24,037 nt of DNA. Source: a bacterium (GTDB taxonomy: Bacteria > UBA9089 > UBA9088). This document shows positions 1 to 7,714 of this stretch, one piece after another (position 1 is the first letter of the stretch; each line of letters begins with the position of its first letter). The translations under genes and the position numbers were made by a program. The notes beneath the pieces were generated by a model. The model was not told where the DNA came from. It ran no database searches and saw only the letters and a program-made list of their open reading frames with translations. The stretch lies in contig DNCM01000029.1 of the NCBI GenBank assembly GCA_003498085.1, positions 1 through 24,037 on the forward strand. The letters run 5' to 3'.

Positions 1-302
1 CTCTTTGGAAGAATATTTAAGCAGTTAATTATCCCTATCTGTTTCATAAAAAGATATAAAAACATTATTGGACCAAATGTGTAAGATTCTTTGTAGAAAG
101 AACCTACACTTGAAATAACAGCAGAATCAGGTGACTTAAGTAATAGTGCGATCTTATCAATCAATGGTTTTCCTAGTTTTGTTATTGTAGCTAAAATCCT
201 TGTTTTTGGAGGTTTTCCTTTACCAGGTCTATAACTCTCAGCTATTTGGTAAGTAGTATACCTTTTACCGTTTTTTGTGCACCAAGATTTTTTAACATAC
301 AT
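1..302 (-). CDS. IS1634/IS4-like transposase, N-terminal part (runs off left edge)
   Basis: Reading down from an ATG at 302 gives 100 codons without a stop before the window edge. The product begins MYVKKSWCTKNGKRYTTYQI and continues with a Y-R-P-G-K-G-K-P motif and K-T-R-I-L-A-T-I. Known of the family: IS1634-type (IS4 superfamily) transposases start with a short basic segment describing a sequence such as K-x-G-K-x-Y-x-x-Y-Q-L-x-E-S-Y-R, followed by 'G-K-P-(R/K)-x-K'. The DDE catalytic core would lie beyond position 1 and cannot be seen. A purine-rich AGGGG lies about 10 bases upstream of the ATG, and a near-consensus promoter sits at 335-363. The gene is cut by the window edge, not demonstrably broken. 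Family assignment is by N-terminal resemblance only. Confidence 0.7.
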   Translation of the reverse strand, partial: MYVKKSWCTKNGKRYTTYQIAESYRPGKGKPPKTRILATITKLGKPLIDKIALLLKSPDSAVISSVGSFYKESYTFGPIMFLYLFMKQIGIINCLNILPK

Positions 303-548
303 CTTCCATCATCCCCTTTTATTAGTTTACACATAATATATCATATAAAACAAATTTTGTCAAGAAAAAAATTGCATAAATTATAAAAAATATTAGTCTA
401 CAAAATAAGTGAAAGAAAAATATTATCTCCTTGTAAATCAATAACTTATGATTATATGAGGTTCAAAAAGTGGCGAAGTTGGGTTATATCTATCTGATAA
501 CAACCCCTTCTGAAAAAAGGATTGGAAAGATTGGAATAGTAAAATAAC
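303..548. other. AT-rich intergenic stretch containing the IS end
   Basis: These 246 bases lie between the transposase start and the yfcE stop and hold no credible ORF. They must contain one terminal inverted repeat of the insertion sequence if the element is intact, but its partner lies outside the window, so the boundary cannot be placed. An imperfect inverted repeat (GGGTTATAT at 481-489 facing ATAACAACCC at 497-506) could be a weak terminator stem for the yfcE operon, but no T tract follows it in the right direction. Confidence 0.5.
335..363 (-). promoter_or_regulatory. Promoter of the IS transposase
   Basis: TTGACA (363-358), a 17-base spacer and TATATT (340-335) on the minus strand. 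Transcription would start near 328, leaving a leader of roughly 26 bases that carries an AGGGG Shine-Dalgarno-like sequence. This is a conventional leadered promoter, unlike several chromosomal promoters in this window. Confidence 0.65.
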
Positions 549-1067
549 CTACAGATTAGATATTATCTTACCGTCGAGGTTAAAGATTGTTATTCTTTCA
601 TCTTCTATTATGGCAAATGTTTTTTCTTTGTTCAATGGGACTGATGGACTTCCCGGGTTAAGGTAGATTATATCCTCTTTCTCTTCAAGATTTGGAATAT
701 GGGTGTGGCCAGTTATAAAAATCCTTGCGCCAAAAATTTTAGGGTCAAACTGGATATGTCCATGTGTTGCAATGATTCTATTTTTTTCATCCTGGAGGAC
801 AACATAGGGTGTAGCAATTGGTGGTTTTAACAGTATACTATCAACCTCACTGTCACAATTTCCCTTTGCAATAAAAATCGGTATTTTAAGATTATTTATT
901 GCACTAGTAAGACCAGGTGGATCATATCCATCTGGAATTGGATTTTTTGGCCCAGGTGCCAATACATCACCACAGTGTATGATGTAATCACAGTTCTTAA
1001 GGTACTCAAAAACCCTATTCCATGCAAATAAATTCCCATGAGTATCAGAAATAACCCCGATCTTCAT
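549..1067 (-). CDS. yfcE: YfcE-family metallophosphoesterase
   Basis: A 172-residue calcineurin-like phosphoesterase of the YfcE/MJ0936 type, a small manganese-dependent phosphodiesterase. All metal-ligand motifs are present in order: S-D-T-H-G-N at 7-12 (Asp8, His10), H-C-G-D at 31-34, G-N-C-D at 69-72, T-H-G-H at 101-104 and G-H-T-H at 120-123, followed by L-N-P-G-S-P-S at 136-142. Length matches the family (about 165-185). The physiological substrate is unknown for most members. The ATG overlaps the asd stop as ATGA (1067-1064), so it is the last gene of the aroD-bamA-asd-yfcE operon and is probably translationally coupled. Its link to envelope or lysine biosynthesis is positional only. 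Confidence 0.9.
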   Translation of the reverse strand: MKIGVISDTHGNLFAWNRVFEYLKNCDYIIHCGDVLAPGPKNPIPDGYDPPGLTSAINNLKIPIFIAKGNCDSEVDSILLKPPIATPYVVLQDEKNRIIATHGHIQFDPKIFGARIFITGHTHIPNLEEKEDIIYLNPGSPSVPLNKEKTFAIIEDERITIFNLDGKIISNL

Positions 1068-2056
1068 TTAATGACATACTCTGCAATCTGGACAGCATTT
1101 AATGCAGCACCTTTAAGGAGCTGATCACCAACAATCCAAAGCCAGAAAGAGTTTCTTTGGGTTGGGTCTTTCCTTATCCTTCCAACGAAGACTTCGTCTT
1201 CACAAGATGCATCTATTGGCATTGGCCAACGATTGTTTGGCCTATCTTCAAGGATTTTAACACCAGGTGCCTCTTTAAGGACTTCATATATTTCATCAAC
1301 GCTTGCTTCCTCTTCAAGCTCAATGTTTATTGCCTCTGAGTGTGCCCTTAAAACTGGAACTCTCACGCAGGTTGCAGTTATATTAAAATTCTCTTCATGG
1401 AATATCTTCCTTGTTTCAAAAACCATTTTATTTTCTTCCTCACAATAACCATTATCCATCATTGGGCTATTATGGGGAAATAGATTGAATGCATATTGGA
1501 ATGGGAAGATCTTTCTTTCATAGCTTTCTCCTAAAAGGACTGCTTTTGTCTCATCAAGAAGCTCGTTCATAGCTCGCATGCCTGCACCAGATGCTGCCTG
1601 GTATGTCGCAACAACAACCCTCTTTGCTCTAAATCTTTTATGAATAGGCCATAGGGGAAGGCACATAATTATCGTTGTGCAGTTTGGGTTTGCAATGATC
1701 CCTTTATTTAAAGCTATATCTCCTTGGTTTATCTCAGGAATAACTAATGGTATATCTTTGTCCATCCTGAATGCCGAGGAATTGTCAATAACTAAACAGC
1801 CTGAACTAGTTGCATACCTTGCAAATTCGAGACTTACTTTTTTCCCTGCAGAGAACAATGCAATATCACATCCTTTGAACGAATCTTCTTTGAGGGTTTT
1901 TACCTCGATTTCTTCGCCTTTGAATTTAAGTTTTTTTCCAGATGACCTCTCTGATGCAAGTAAAAGGATCTCTGAGACTGGAAAATCCCTTTTTTCGAGA
2001 ACATTCATCATCTCACATCCAACAGAACCAGTTGCTCCAGCTACTGCTACTTTCAT
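1064..2056 (-). CDS. asd: Aspartate-semialdehyde dehydrogenase
   Basis: 330 residues. Converts aspartyl-phosphate to aspartate semialdehyde with NADPH, the branch step toward diaminopimelate/lysine, threonine and methionine. Seen: nucleotide-binding G-A-T-G-S-V-G at 7-13, D-N-S-S-A-F-R-M at 91-98, the active-site cysteine Cys126 in N-P-N-C-T-T, and the catalytic histidine His239 in L-R-A-H-S-E. The C-terminal L-K-G-A-A-L-N-A-V-Q-I is typical. The start at 2056 is chosen rather than an ATG 60 bases further upstream because M-K-V-A-V-A-G is the canonical N-terminus and GGGGAG lies just before it. The ATG overlaps the bamA stop by one base (TGATG), implying coupled translation. It supplies diaminopimelate for peptidoglycan, which suits the envelope setting. 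Confidence 0.95.
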   Translation of the reverse strand: MKVAVAGATGSVGCEMMNVLEKRDFPVSEILLLASERSSGKKLKFKGEEIEVKTLKEDSFKGCDIALFSAGKKVSLEFARYATSSGCLVIDNSSAFRMDKDIPLVIPEINQGDIALNKGIIANPNCTTIIMCLPLWPIHKRFRAKRVVVATYQAASGAGMRAMNELLDETKAVLLGESYERKIFPFQYAFNLFPHNSPMMDNGYCEEENKMVFETRKIFHEENFNITATCVRVPVLRAHSEAINIELEEEASVDEIYEVLKEAPGVKILEDRPNNRWPMPIDASCEDEVFVGRIRKDPTQRNSFWLWIVGDQLLKGAALNAVQIAEYVIK

Positions 2057-4248
2057 CAAAAGCTCTCCCCAATTGAAAAGTAAAATTTGGGTGTTTTCTC
2101 TTTTGTCAATGGCCATGCATAATCAAACCTCAATGGACCAATTGGTGAATTGAATTTTACTCCAAATCCTCCTCCAAAATAAAGATTAAGCAATTCCTCT
2201 TTTCCTCTTCTCCATGTATTTCCACAATCAAGGAATATATCAAACGAGACACCCTTTGCAATTGGAAACCTATAGGCTGTATTGAAAATAAAAAATGAGT
2301 CCCCGCCACCCTCCTTTGGGTGTATCGACCTTCCATCATAGCCCCTTATTGTATTTTCACCACCAAGATAGAATCTCTCACTATCAGGGATATTTTTGCC
2401 TTGAATAAAGCCAAAATCTGTATGAAAGACCAAGACAAACTTATGAAACGAAGGAATATACCACATGCCTTCAAAATTTGGCTTATAAAATTCTACATCC
2501 CCCCCTAAAACTCCACCTGCTATTTGGATAGATGGGGAGACTTTGCATCCTAATGTTGGATCGAATATGCTTGGTCTTCTTGTATCATGGATTAAACCAA
2601 GCTCAATACTACTTGTTACTGCATATCTATCTTTCCATTTTTTCTTCCATTCCCAAACATCAGACGGTGCATTGTCCTTAAGGTCCTCAAACTTGCTCCT
2701 GTTTAACCTGTACTTAAGGAAGGCCCTGTTTGTCTCTTTAAATGGTCTTCCTAAGCTGATATAACCCCCGTTTTTCCTTTCAGAATAGTAATCTCTCTTA
2801 AGCCTTTGATTCCATAAGCCAAAACCAAGGGATGTTGGCGTATTCAGAAACCAAGGATCGTTAAAGGAAATTTCATAGTTTGTCATTTTTTTTCCAAAAT
2901 CTCCCTTTATATTTAAGGAATAACCCTTCCCAAAAAGGTTGATAAAGTTTGTTTGGATATTTCCTAATACACCATACTGGCTTGTATAGCTAATCCCGAA
3001 CAATGCTGTTCCCCTTCCCCCTTCTTCTATCTTTATCTTAAGTATCTTTTTATTCTTATGAGAGCCGGGTAATATGTCGATGTCAACCCCATCAAAATAT
3101 CCCAAAGAAATAAGTCTTTGCTTACTACTTACAACCTTATCCCAAAGAAGAAGATCTCCTTCTTTGACAAAAAGCTCTCTCCTTATAACATTATCCTTTG
3201 TTTTTTTGTTCCCAACTATTGTGATCTTTTCAACATATGAAAGTTCATCTTCATCTATCGATATCCTGCAATCAACAAGCTTTTTTTCTAAATCGAATAT
3301 CTCATCTAAAACAATGTTTGCAGATATATAACCCTTTTCATAATAAAGCCTTCCTATGTTATTTAAGCTTTTTTCAATAAGCTTTATGTTATAGAAGCCT
3401 TCTTCTTTTATTGGAATTACATCCCTTATCTTACTTTCTCCAATTATCGTATTTCCAAATACATCTATCTTCCTAATTTTATACCTACTTCCTTCAGAGA
3501 TATTTATATCAAGAACCAAGCCTTTCTTTTTGTCATCAAAGCTTAATTTTGGTTCAATTACAACCTTTGCAAAGCCCTCCTCTTTATAAAAATAAACAAG
3601 CCTTTCTATATCTTCATCTACTTTTTCTTTTATATAAGCATCGCCCTTCCCTGTCTTTATTTTCCATTTTAGTTTAAACGATGAAAAAGCTTTATTCCCA
3701 AAGAACCTTACCTTCTTTATCTTCGCCTCATCTCCTTCTTTAATCTCAAAAGTAACATTTTCTCCATCTATTTTTGGAACAACCTCTGCAAAATAATACC
3801 CTTCTTTTCTATAAAAAGAGGTAAGTTTTTCTTTTGATTGATGAATTTTTGGAATGAATAATGCTCCTCCCTCTTTTATTATAATCTCTTTTTTTAATTC
3901 ATCTAGTTTCTTCTTCTTATATCCAGAAAATGTGATCTTTTTTATAATTGGGCATTCTTTTAGGAAAAATATAATCGTTATTGAACCATTTTCTTTTTCT
4001 ATTTTTACAGAGACATCATCAAACTCGGCCATACTATATATCTCTTTTATAGAGGAAGTTTCCGTCCATTCAAAAAACTCATCCCCTTCTTTTATGGTAA
4101 GTATTTTTCTAATCTCATCCTCCCCCATTCTTTCATTTCCTTCAAATGATATCTTTTCGATTACAGAAGAAAAGGAGATATATGTTAAAAAAATTACAAA
4201 AAATAAAGTTTTTCTCATAAGCTTAATTGTCTTATCAAGCAAGTCCAT
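2056..4248 (-). CDS. bamA: Outer membrane protein assembly factor BamA (Omp85)
   Basis: 730 residues. Folds and inserts beta-barrel proteins into the outer membrane. After a hydrophobic export signal (about 11-28) come five POTRA repeats at roughly 29-99, 100-176, 177-256, 257-336 and 337-410, each opening with a pattern like I-x-K-I-x-F-x-G-N. Residues 411-730 form the Omp85 barrel, with I-R-G-Y at 634-637 (the conserved loop-6 motif) and a terminal phenylalanine, the usual outer-membrane sorting signature. The ATG at 4248 is preferred to one at 4218 because AAGGAG lies 10 bases before it, although this gives a 10-residue extension ahead of the signal and a 14-base overlap with aroD. No skp, lpx or Bam lipoprotein gene is adjacent, unlike in proteobacteria. 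It shows the organism has an outer membrane. Confidence 0.95.
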   Translation of the reverse strand: MDLLDKTIKLMRKTLFFVIFLTYISFSSVIEKISFEGNERMGEDEIRKILTIKEGDEFFEWTETSSIKEIYSMAEFDDVSVKIEKENGSITIIFFLKECPIIKKITFSGYKKKKLDELKKEIIIKEGGALFIPKIHQSKEKLTSFYRKEGYYFAEVVPKIDGENVTFEIKEGDEAKIKKVRFFGNKAFSSFKLKWKIKTGKGDAYIKEKVDEDIERLVYFYKEEGFAKVVIEPKLSFDDKKKGLVLDINISEGSRYKIRKIDVFGNTIIGESKIRDVIPIKEEGFYNIKLIEKSLNNIGRLYYEKGYISANIVLDEIFDLEKKLVDCRISIDEDELSYVEKITIVGNKKTKDNVIRRELFVKEGDLLLWDKVVSSKQRLISLGYFDGVDIDILPGSHKNKKILKIKIEEGGRGTALFGISYTSQYGVLGNIQTNFINLFGKGYSLNIKGDFGKKMTNYEISFNDPWFLNTPTSLGFGLWNQRLKRDYYSERKNGGYISLGRPFKETNRAFLKYRLNRSKFEDLKDNAPSDVWEWKKKWKDRYAVTSSIELGLIHDTRRPSIFDPTLGCKVSPSIQIAGGVLGGDVEFYKPNFEGMWYIPSFHKFVLVFHTDFGFIQGKNIPDSERFYLGGENTIRGYDGRSIHPKEGGGDSFFIFNTAYRFPIAKGVSFDIFLDCGNTWRRGKEELLNLYFGGGFGVKFNSPIGPLRFDYAWPLTKEKTPKFYFSIGESF

Positions 4249-4882
4249 ATTTTTTTGTCTCCTTTTTTAAAAAAGAAATAGATACCTGGCCTGGTGCATA
4301 TGGCCTATTTACAAAGCAATATGTAAAGATTGAACCAAACATTGGTGCAATAACCCTTGTAATTGTCCCAAGTTTTCCCATTCCAATTGTAATTATTGGC
4401 TTTTTACAGTTTTTTGTCAAATTAAGCAATTTCAAAATATCATCTGGACAGTTAACAAATGTAGCAATCTTTATTATATCCGCCCCCTTTTTCTCCATTG
4501 AAATAGAAAATTCTTTTAAGGTTTTGATGGATGGGGTCTTTTTATAGTTGTGATAAGAAATGATAACGGATTTTTTCATTTTTTTTGCATATTCAATGAT
4601 TTCTCCTACTTCTTCCTCTTCTTCAAGGTCGATATAGTCTATAAACGGGATAATTGACTTAAAAAAAATTTTTCTATCTTCTCCAGGATACTTTGGCCTC
4701 TTTGTTGCAATTACTGGAAGACCTACTACTTTTTTTATTTCCTTAACCAATAAGATATCATCACCGCCTCCTTTTACCTTGTCAAACCTTATCTCAAGCA
4801 AGTCTGCCCCTTTTTCTTTTACCATTTTTGCAAGGCTTACAATATTTGCCCTTTTACTACCAATAACACCAACTATTTTCAT
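4235..4882 (-). CDS. aroD: Type I 3-dehydroquinate dehydratase
   Basis: 215 residues. Third step of the shikimate pathway: dehydration of 3-dehydroquinate through a Schiff base. Seen: L-L-E-I-R-F-D at 28-34, the catalytic histidine His111 in S-Y-H-N-Y, the Schiff-base lysine Lys138 in A-D-I-I-K-I-A, Arg176, and the substrate-binding P-G-Q-V-S around Gln199. Length is near the archaeal/bacterial short type I enzymes. The start at 4882 (M-K-I-V-G-V-I-G) is chosen over an ATG 36 bases upstream, because the family begins there and because a complete promoter ends 6 bases before it; the longer form would start upstream of the predicted transcript. First gene of the operon with bamA, asd and yfcE. 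No Shine-Dalgarno is visible, so it is probably leaderless. Confidence 0.9.
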   Translation of the reverse strand: MKIVGVIGSKRANIVSLAKMVKEKGADLLEIRFDKVKGGGDDILLVKEIKKVVGLPVIATKRPKYPGEDRKIFFKSIIPFIDYIDLEEEEEVGEIIEYAKKMKKSVIISYHNYKKTPSIKTLKEFSISMEKKGADIIKIATFVNCPDDILKLLNLTKNCKKPIITIGMGKLGTITRVIAPMFGSIFTYCFVNRPYAPGQVSISFLKKETKKYGLA

Positions 4883-4888
4883 GCAAAA

Positions 4889-4918
4889 ATTATACCTAAG
4901 CCTTACGATTAACATCAA
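4889..4918 (-). promoter_or_regulatory. aroD operon promoter, -10 box 6 bases before ATG
   Basis: On the minus strand: TTGATG (4918-4913), an 18-base spacer, TATAAT (4894-4889, perfect consensus), then six bases and the aroD ATG at 4882. With standard spacing transcription begins at the A of the ATG, predicting a leaderless mRNA. It is back-to-back with the promoter of the divergent kinase-phosphatase gene; the two -35 boxes are 7 bases apart. Confidence 0.75.
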
Positions 4919-4925
4919 GGAGATA

Positions 4926-4955
4926 TTGCAAAGTATTTCATTATCAATGTATAAT
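4926..4955 (+). promoter_or_regulatory. Kinase-PAP2 gene promoter, -10 box 6 bases before ATG
   Basis: TTGCAA (4926-4931), an 18-base spacer, TATAAT (4950-4955, perfect consensus), six T residues, then the ATG at 4962. Geometry is identical to the divergent aroD promoter (spacer 18, gap 6), and no Shine-Dalgarno sequence is possible in the gap. A leaderless transcript is predicted. Confidence 0.75.
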
Positions 4956-4961
4956 TTTTTT

Positions 4962-5654
4962 ATGAGGCCTTTTATTGAAAGCTTTAATTATGCAATATCT
5001 GGGGTTGTTCACGGGCTTAAGACCCAAAGGAACATGCAGTTTCATATCATTGCCGCAGTACTTGTTATTGCGGCATCTTTCTTGCTTAGGCTTGAGAGGA
5101 TTGAACTTCTTGCTATTGCCTTTGCTATTGCCCTTGTACTTATTGCCGAGATGCTCAACACATCGATAGAAGCGATAGTAAATATTGCATCACCAAACCG
5201 CCATGAGCTTGCAAAGATAGCAAAGGATATTGGCGCAGGTGCTGTTTTGATTGCGGCAATTAATGCTACCATTGTTGGATATGTTGTTATTTACAATCAC
5301 ATACCACGAGATATTGTAAAAATTACAACAGAAAAGATAGAGACATCTCCATCACACCTCACATTTGCAGCTATCCTTCTTGTTATCATTGTTGTCATTG
5401 CTCTTAAGGCATATTTTAAGAAGGGGACATACCTTTATGGTGGTATGCCATCTGGACATACAGCCGTTGCATTCTCTATATGGACTGCTGTTTCGTTCAT
5501 TGAGCAGAGTTTTTTGATATCAACCCTTGTCCTTATCCTTGCTTTGATAATTGCAATAGAAAGGATAAGGCTTGGTGTTCATTCGTTTCTTGAAGTTGGC
5601 TTTGGCGCCATTCTTGGCATACTTATCACTGTTCTTATCTTCCAGTTAAGATGA
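4962..5654 (+). CDS. Diacylglycerol/undecaprenol kinase fused to PAP2-type phosphatase
   Basis: 230 residues, two domains. Residues 1-112 match the DgkA family of small trimeric lipid kinases: three membrane segments and the signature A-E-M-L-N-T-S-I-E-A-I-V at 62-73 followed by H-E-L-A-K-I-A-K-D-I-G at 81-91. Residues 130-230 are a short PAP2 (type 2 phosphatidic acid phosphatase) domain with P-S-G-H at 163-166 and a third motif R201-x5-H207-x3-E211. The usual first motif (K-x6-R-P) is reduced to a lone lysine (149), and the final aspartate is glutamate. In Gram-positives DgkA homologues phosphorylate undecaprenol, and PAP2 enzymes remove phosphate from undecaprenyl pyrophosphate; whether this protein does either is inference. 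A start at 4947 is possible but lies inside the promoter. It overlaps the PBP1A gene by ATGA. Confidence 0.85.
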   Translation: MRPFIESFNYAISGVVHGLKTQRNMQFHIIAAVLVIAASFLLRLERIELLAIAFAIALVLIAEMLNTSIEAIVNIASPNRHELAKIAKDIGAGAVLIAAINATIVGYVVIYNHIPRDIVKITTEKIETSPSHLTFAAILLVIIVVIALKAYFKKGTYLYGGMPSGHTAVAFSIWTAVSFIEQSFLISTLVLILALIIAIERIRLGVHSFLEVGFGAILGILITVLIFQLR

Positions 5655-7681
5655 GAAGACTTATATTCTTATCCTTTCTTGCAGCGATTACTGGCATACT
5701 TGGCGGTGTCTGTATATCATATTTTGCATACCTTCCAAGTCTTACACCACTTGAATACCAGGGTCAGGATTATTGGGCACTTCCAACAAGGATCTATTCA
5801 GAGGATGGTGAACTCATCGGTGAGTTTGCAAAGGAAAAAAGGTGGCTTGTAAAGATAGATGGTATTCCAAAGCATGTAAAATATGCATTTGTTGCTGCAG
5901 AGGATGCAGATTTTTATAGGCACGTTGGGATAAATTTAAAAGGTATAGTCAGGGCAAGCCTTGTCAATCTCCGTGCAGGAAAAATTAAAGAAGGAGGCTC
6001 ATCCATTACCCAACAACTTGCAAAAAACCTTTTTTTGACAAAGGAAAGGACGGTAAAGAGAAAGATTCAAGAAATTCTATTAGCCTTAAAGATAGAAAGG
6101 TACTATACAAAGGATGAGATACTAGAAAGGTATCTGAATAAAGTGTACTTTGGAAAAGGAGTATATGGAATAGAAGCTGCATCAAGGTTTTATTTCAATA
6201 AGGACGCAAAAAATTTATCGTTGGCTGAGACTTGTATCCTTGCAGGGATTCCACCATCTCCAAACAACTACTGTCCACTTACAAATCCAAATCTTGCGAT
6301 TGAGAGGGGGATAAGGAGTCTGAACAGAATGAGAGAAGAAGGGTATATTGCAAGAGAGACAGTAGGAAAAGAGAAGGAAAATATAATAAAAAGAATAAAA
6401 GAAATAACAACACAAGGAAGGTTTGTTATTAGGACAACAATAAATAGGGCGTCATACTTTGTTGAATACATAAGACAGGTACTTGAGAGAGAATATGGGT
6501 ATAACCTTCTATATCAAGGCGGACTCACTGTTGAGACAACTCTGGATCTAAAGATGCAAGAAATCGCAGAACGTGCACTAACAGAAAGACTTTCCCAGTT
6601 AAACATAGGAAGAAAAAAAGAAAAGATAGAGGGTGCCCTTCTTGCTGTTGAGCCATTTACTGGAAAGATAAAGGCGATGGTTGGAGGAAGTAGCTTTTCT
6701 GCCACCAACCAGCTAAACAGAACATATCAAACAAAAAGGAGGCCTGGTTCCAGTTTTAAACCAATAATCTATGCGGCTGCAATTGATTCTGGATTTACAT
6801 TGGCAGATATTGTCATCGATGAACCTGTTTCATATCCAGGGATGGGTGAAGGCGGTAGCATTTGGCAACCAAAGAATTATGACAATAGAATATATGGAAG
6901 GGTTACGGTGAGAAAGGCATTGGAGGATTCAATAAATATTCCAACAATCAAGATTTTAGAAAAGTTCGGCTCTTCTCGCGCAATAGTCTATGCAGAGAGA
7001 TTTGGAATAAAAACAAAACTCTTCCCATATCTTTCTTTAGCACTCGGTGTATTTGATGTAAGCCTAATGGAAATAACATCCGCTTTTTCTGCCTTTGCAA
7101 ATGGCGGTGTTAGGACCAAACCTTATGGGATAAATACGGTAAGGGATAGGAATGGAAATATTTTGAAAAAATATGTCCCTCTCTATACACCAGTAATTTC
7201 AGAAGAAACTGCTTATGTCATTACCTCATGTCTCAAAGGTGTAATAGAGAAGGGAACTGCATACCCTTTTTTGGGCGGCCAGTTTGACTGTGACATTGCA
7301 GGAAAAACAGGAACAACAGATGATTGTGTTGATGCTTGGTTTATCGGCTATACCCCAAATCTTCTATGCGGTATATGGTTTGGCTTTGACAAGGGGATAA
7401 AAAGCATGGGAGAAAGACAAACTGGTGCTGTTGTCTGTTGTCCAGTATTTTTGGCTTTTATGAAAGAGGCATTAAACTATGTCCCAAAAACAAGCTTTCC
7501 TATTCCAGAAAAGGTTGTCTTTGTCAATATAGACAGGAAAACTGGAAAGGTTCTTCCTCCCGAAACATATGGATTTCCTGAGGTATTTATAGCGGGAACA
7601 GAACCAAAGTACGAAGAGGAAAAGAAGTTTAAAGTGCCTATTGAAAAAGAGGATTTCGAAGAAGAATGGGGGTTTAATTGA
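5651..7681 (+). CDS. mrcA: Penicillin-binding protein 1A (bifunctional class A PBP)
   Basis: 676 residues. Polymerises lipid II and cross-links peptidoglycan outside the cytoplasmic membrane. An N-terminal membrane anchor (about 4-27) is followed by the GT51 glycosyltransferase domain with E-D-A-D-F-Y at 84-89 (catalytic Glu84) and G-G-S-S-I-T-Q-Q-L-A-K-N at 115-126. The transpeptidase domain has S-S-F-K at 367-370 (nucleophile Ser367), S-I-N at 427-429 and K-T-G-T at 552-555. The size is on the short side; no large extra domain or PASTA repeat follows. The ATG overlaps the upstream stop (ATGA), so it is coupled to the lipid kinase-phosphatase, a sensible pairing because polymerisation releases undecaprenyl pyrophosphate. 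Its stop codon overlaps the -35 box of the next gene. Confidence 0.95.
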   Translation: MRRLIFLSFLAAITGILGGVCISYFAYLPSLTPLEYQGQDYWALPTRIYSEDGELIGEFAKEKRWLVKIDGIPKHVKYAFVAAEDADFYRHVGINLKGIVRASLVNLRAGKIKEGGSSITQQLAKNLFLTKERTVKRKIQEILLALKIERYYTKDEILERYLNKVYFGKGVYGIEAASRFYFNKDAKNLSLAETCILAGIPPSPNNYCPLTNPNLAIERGIRSLNRMREEGYIARETVGKEKENIIKRIKEITTQGRFVIRTTINRASYFVEYIRQVLEREYGYNLLYQGGLTVETTLDLKMQEIAERALTERLSQLNIGRKKEKIEGALLAVEPFTGKIKAMVGGSSFSATNQLNRTYQTKRRPGSSFKPIIYAAAIDSGFTLADIVIDEPVSYPGMGEGGSIWQPKNYDNRIYGRVTVRKALEDSINIPTIKILEKFGSSRAIVYAERFGIKTKLFPYLSLALGVFDVSLMEITSAFSAFANGGVRTKPYGINTVRDRNGNILKKYVPLYTPVISEETAYVITSCLKGVIEKGTAYPFLGGQFDCDIAGKTGTTDDCVDAWFIGYTPNLLCGIWFGFDKGIKSMGERQTGAVVCCPVFLAFMKEALNYVPKTSFPIPEKVVFVNIDRKTGKVLPPETYGFPEVFIAGTEPKYEEEKKFKVPIEKEDFEEEWGFN

Positions 7682-7706
7682 CATGGAAAGAAGCAATTCG
7701 TATACT
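7678..7706 (+). promoter_or_regulatory. hpf promoter overlapping the PBP1A stop codon
   Basis: TTGACA (7678-7683, perfect consensus, containing the PBP1A TGA stop), a 17-base spacer and TATACT (7701-7706), then eight bases to the hpf ATG at 7715. The predicted leader is 0-2 bases, and no Shine-Dalgarno lies between. It would let hpf (and the GT4 gene behind it) be expressed independently of the wall-synthesis genes, as expected for a stress-responsive hibernation factor. Confidence 0.75.
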
Positions 7707-7714
7707 TTTTACTT

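Noticed and set aside
303..548. Possible small RNA or riboswitch in the longest intergenic stretch
   Set aside because: No stable GC stems or known riboswitch core; the AT-rich sequence is accounted for by the IS end and the transposase promoter.
1677..2153. 158-codon plus-strand open frame opposite asd and the end of bamA
   Set aside because: It lies antisense to two genes with intact catalytic motifs, has no ribosome binding site or recognisable domain, and is explained by the codon composition of the real genes.
4883..4918. aroD start 36 bases further upstream
   Set aside because: The extra residues are not part of the family and the codons would lie inside the predicted promoter, upstream of the transcript start.
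4779..4961. Upstream extension of the kinase-PAP2 frame (61 extra codons)
   Set aside because: It would run through aroD's 5' end and both promoters; the DgkA homology begins only at the ATG at 4962, just after the -10 box.
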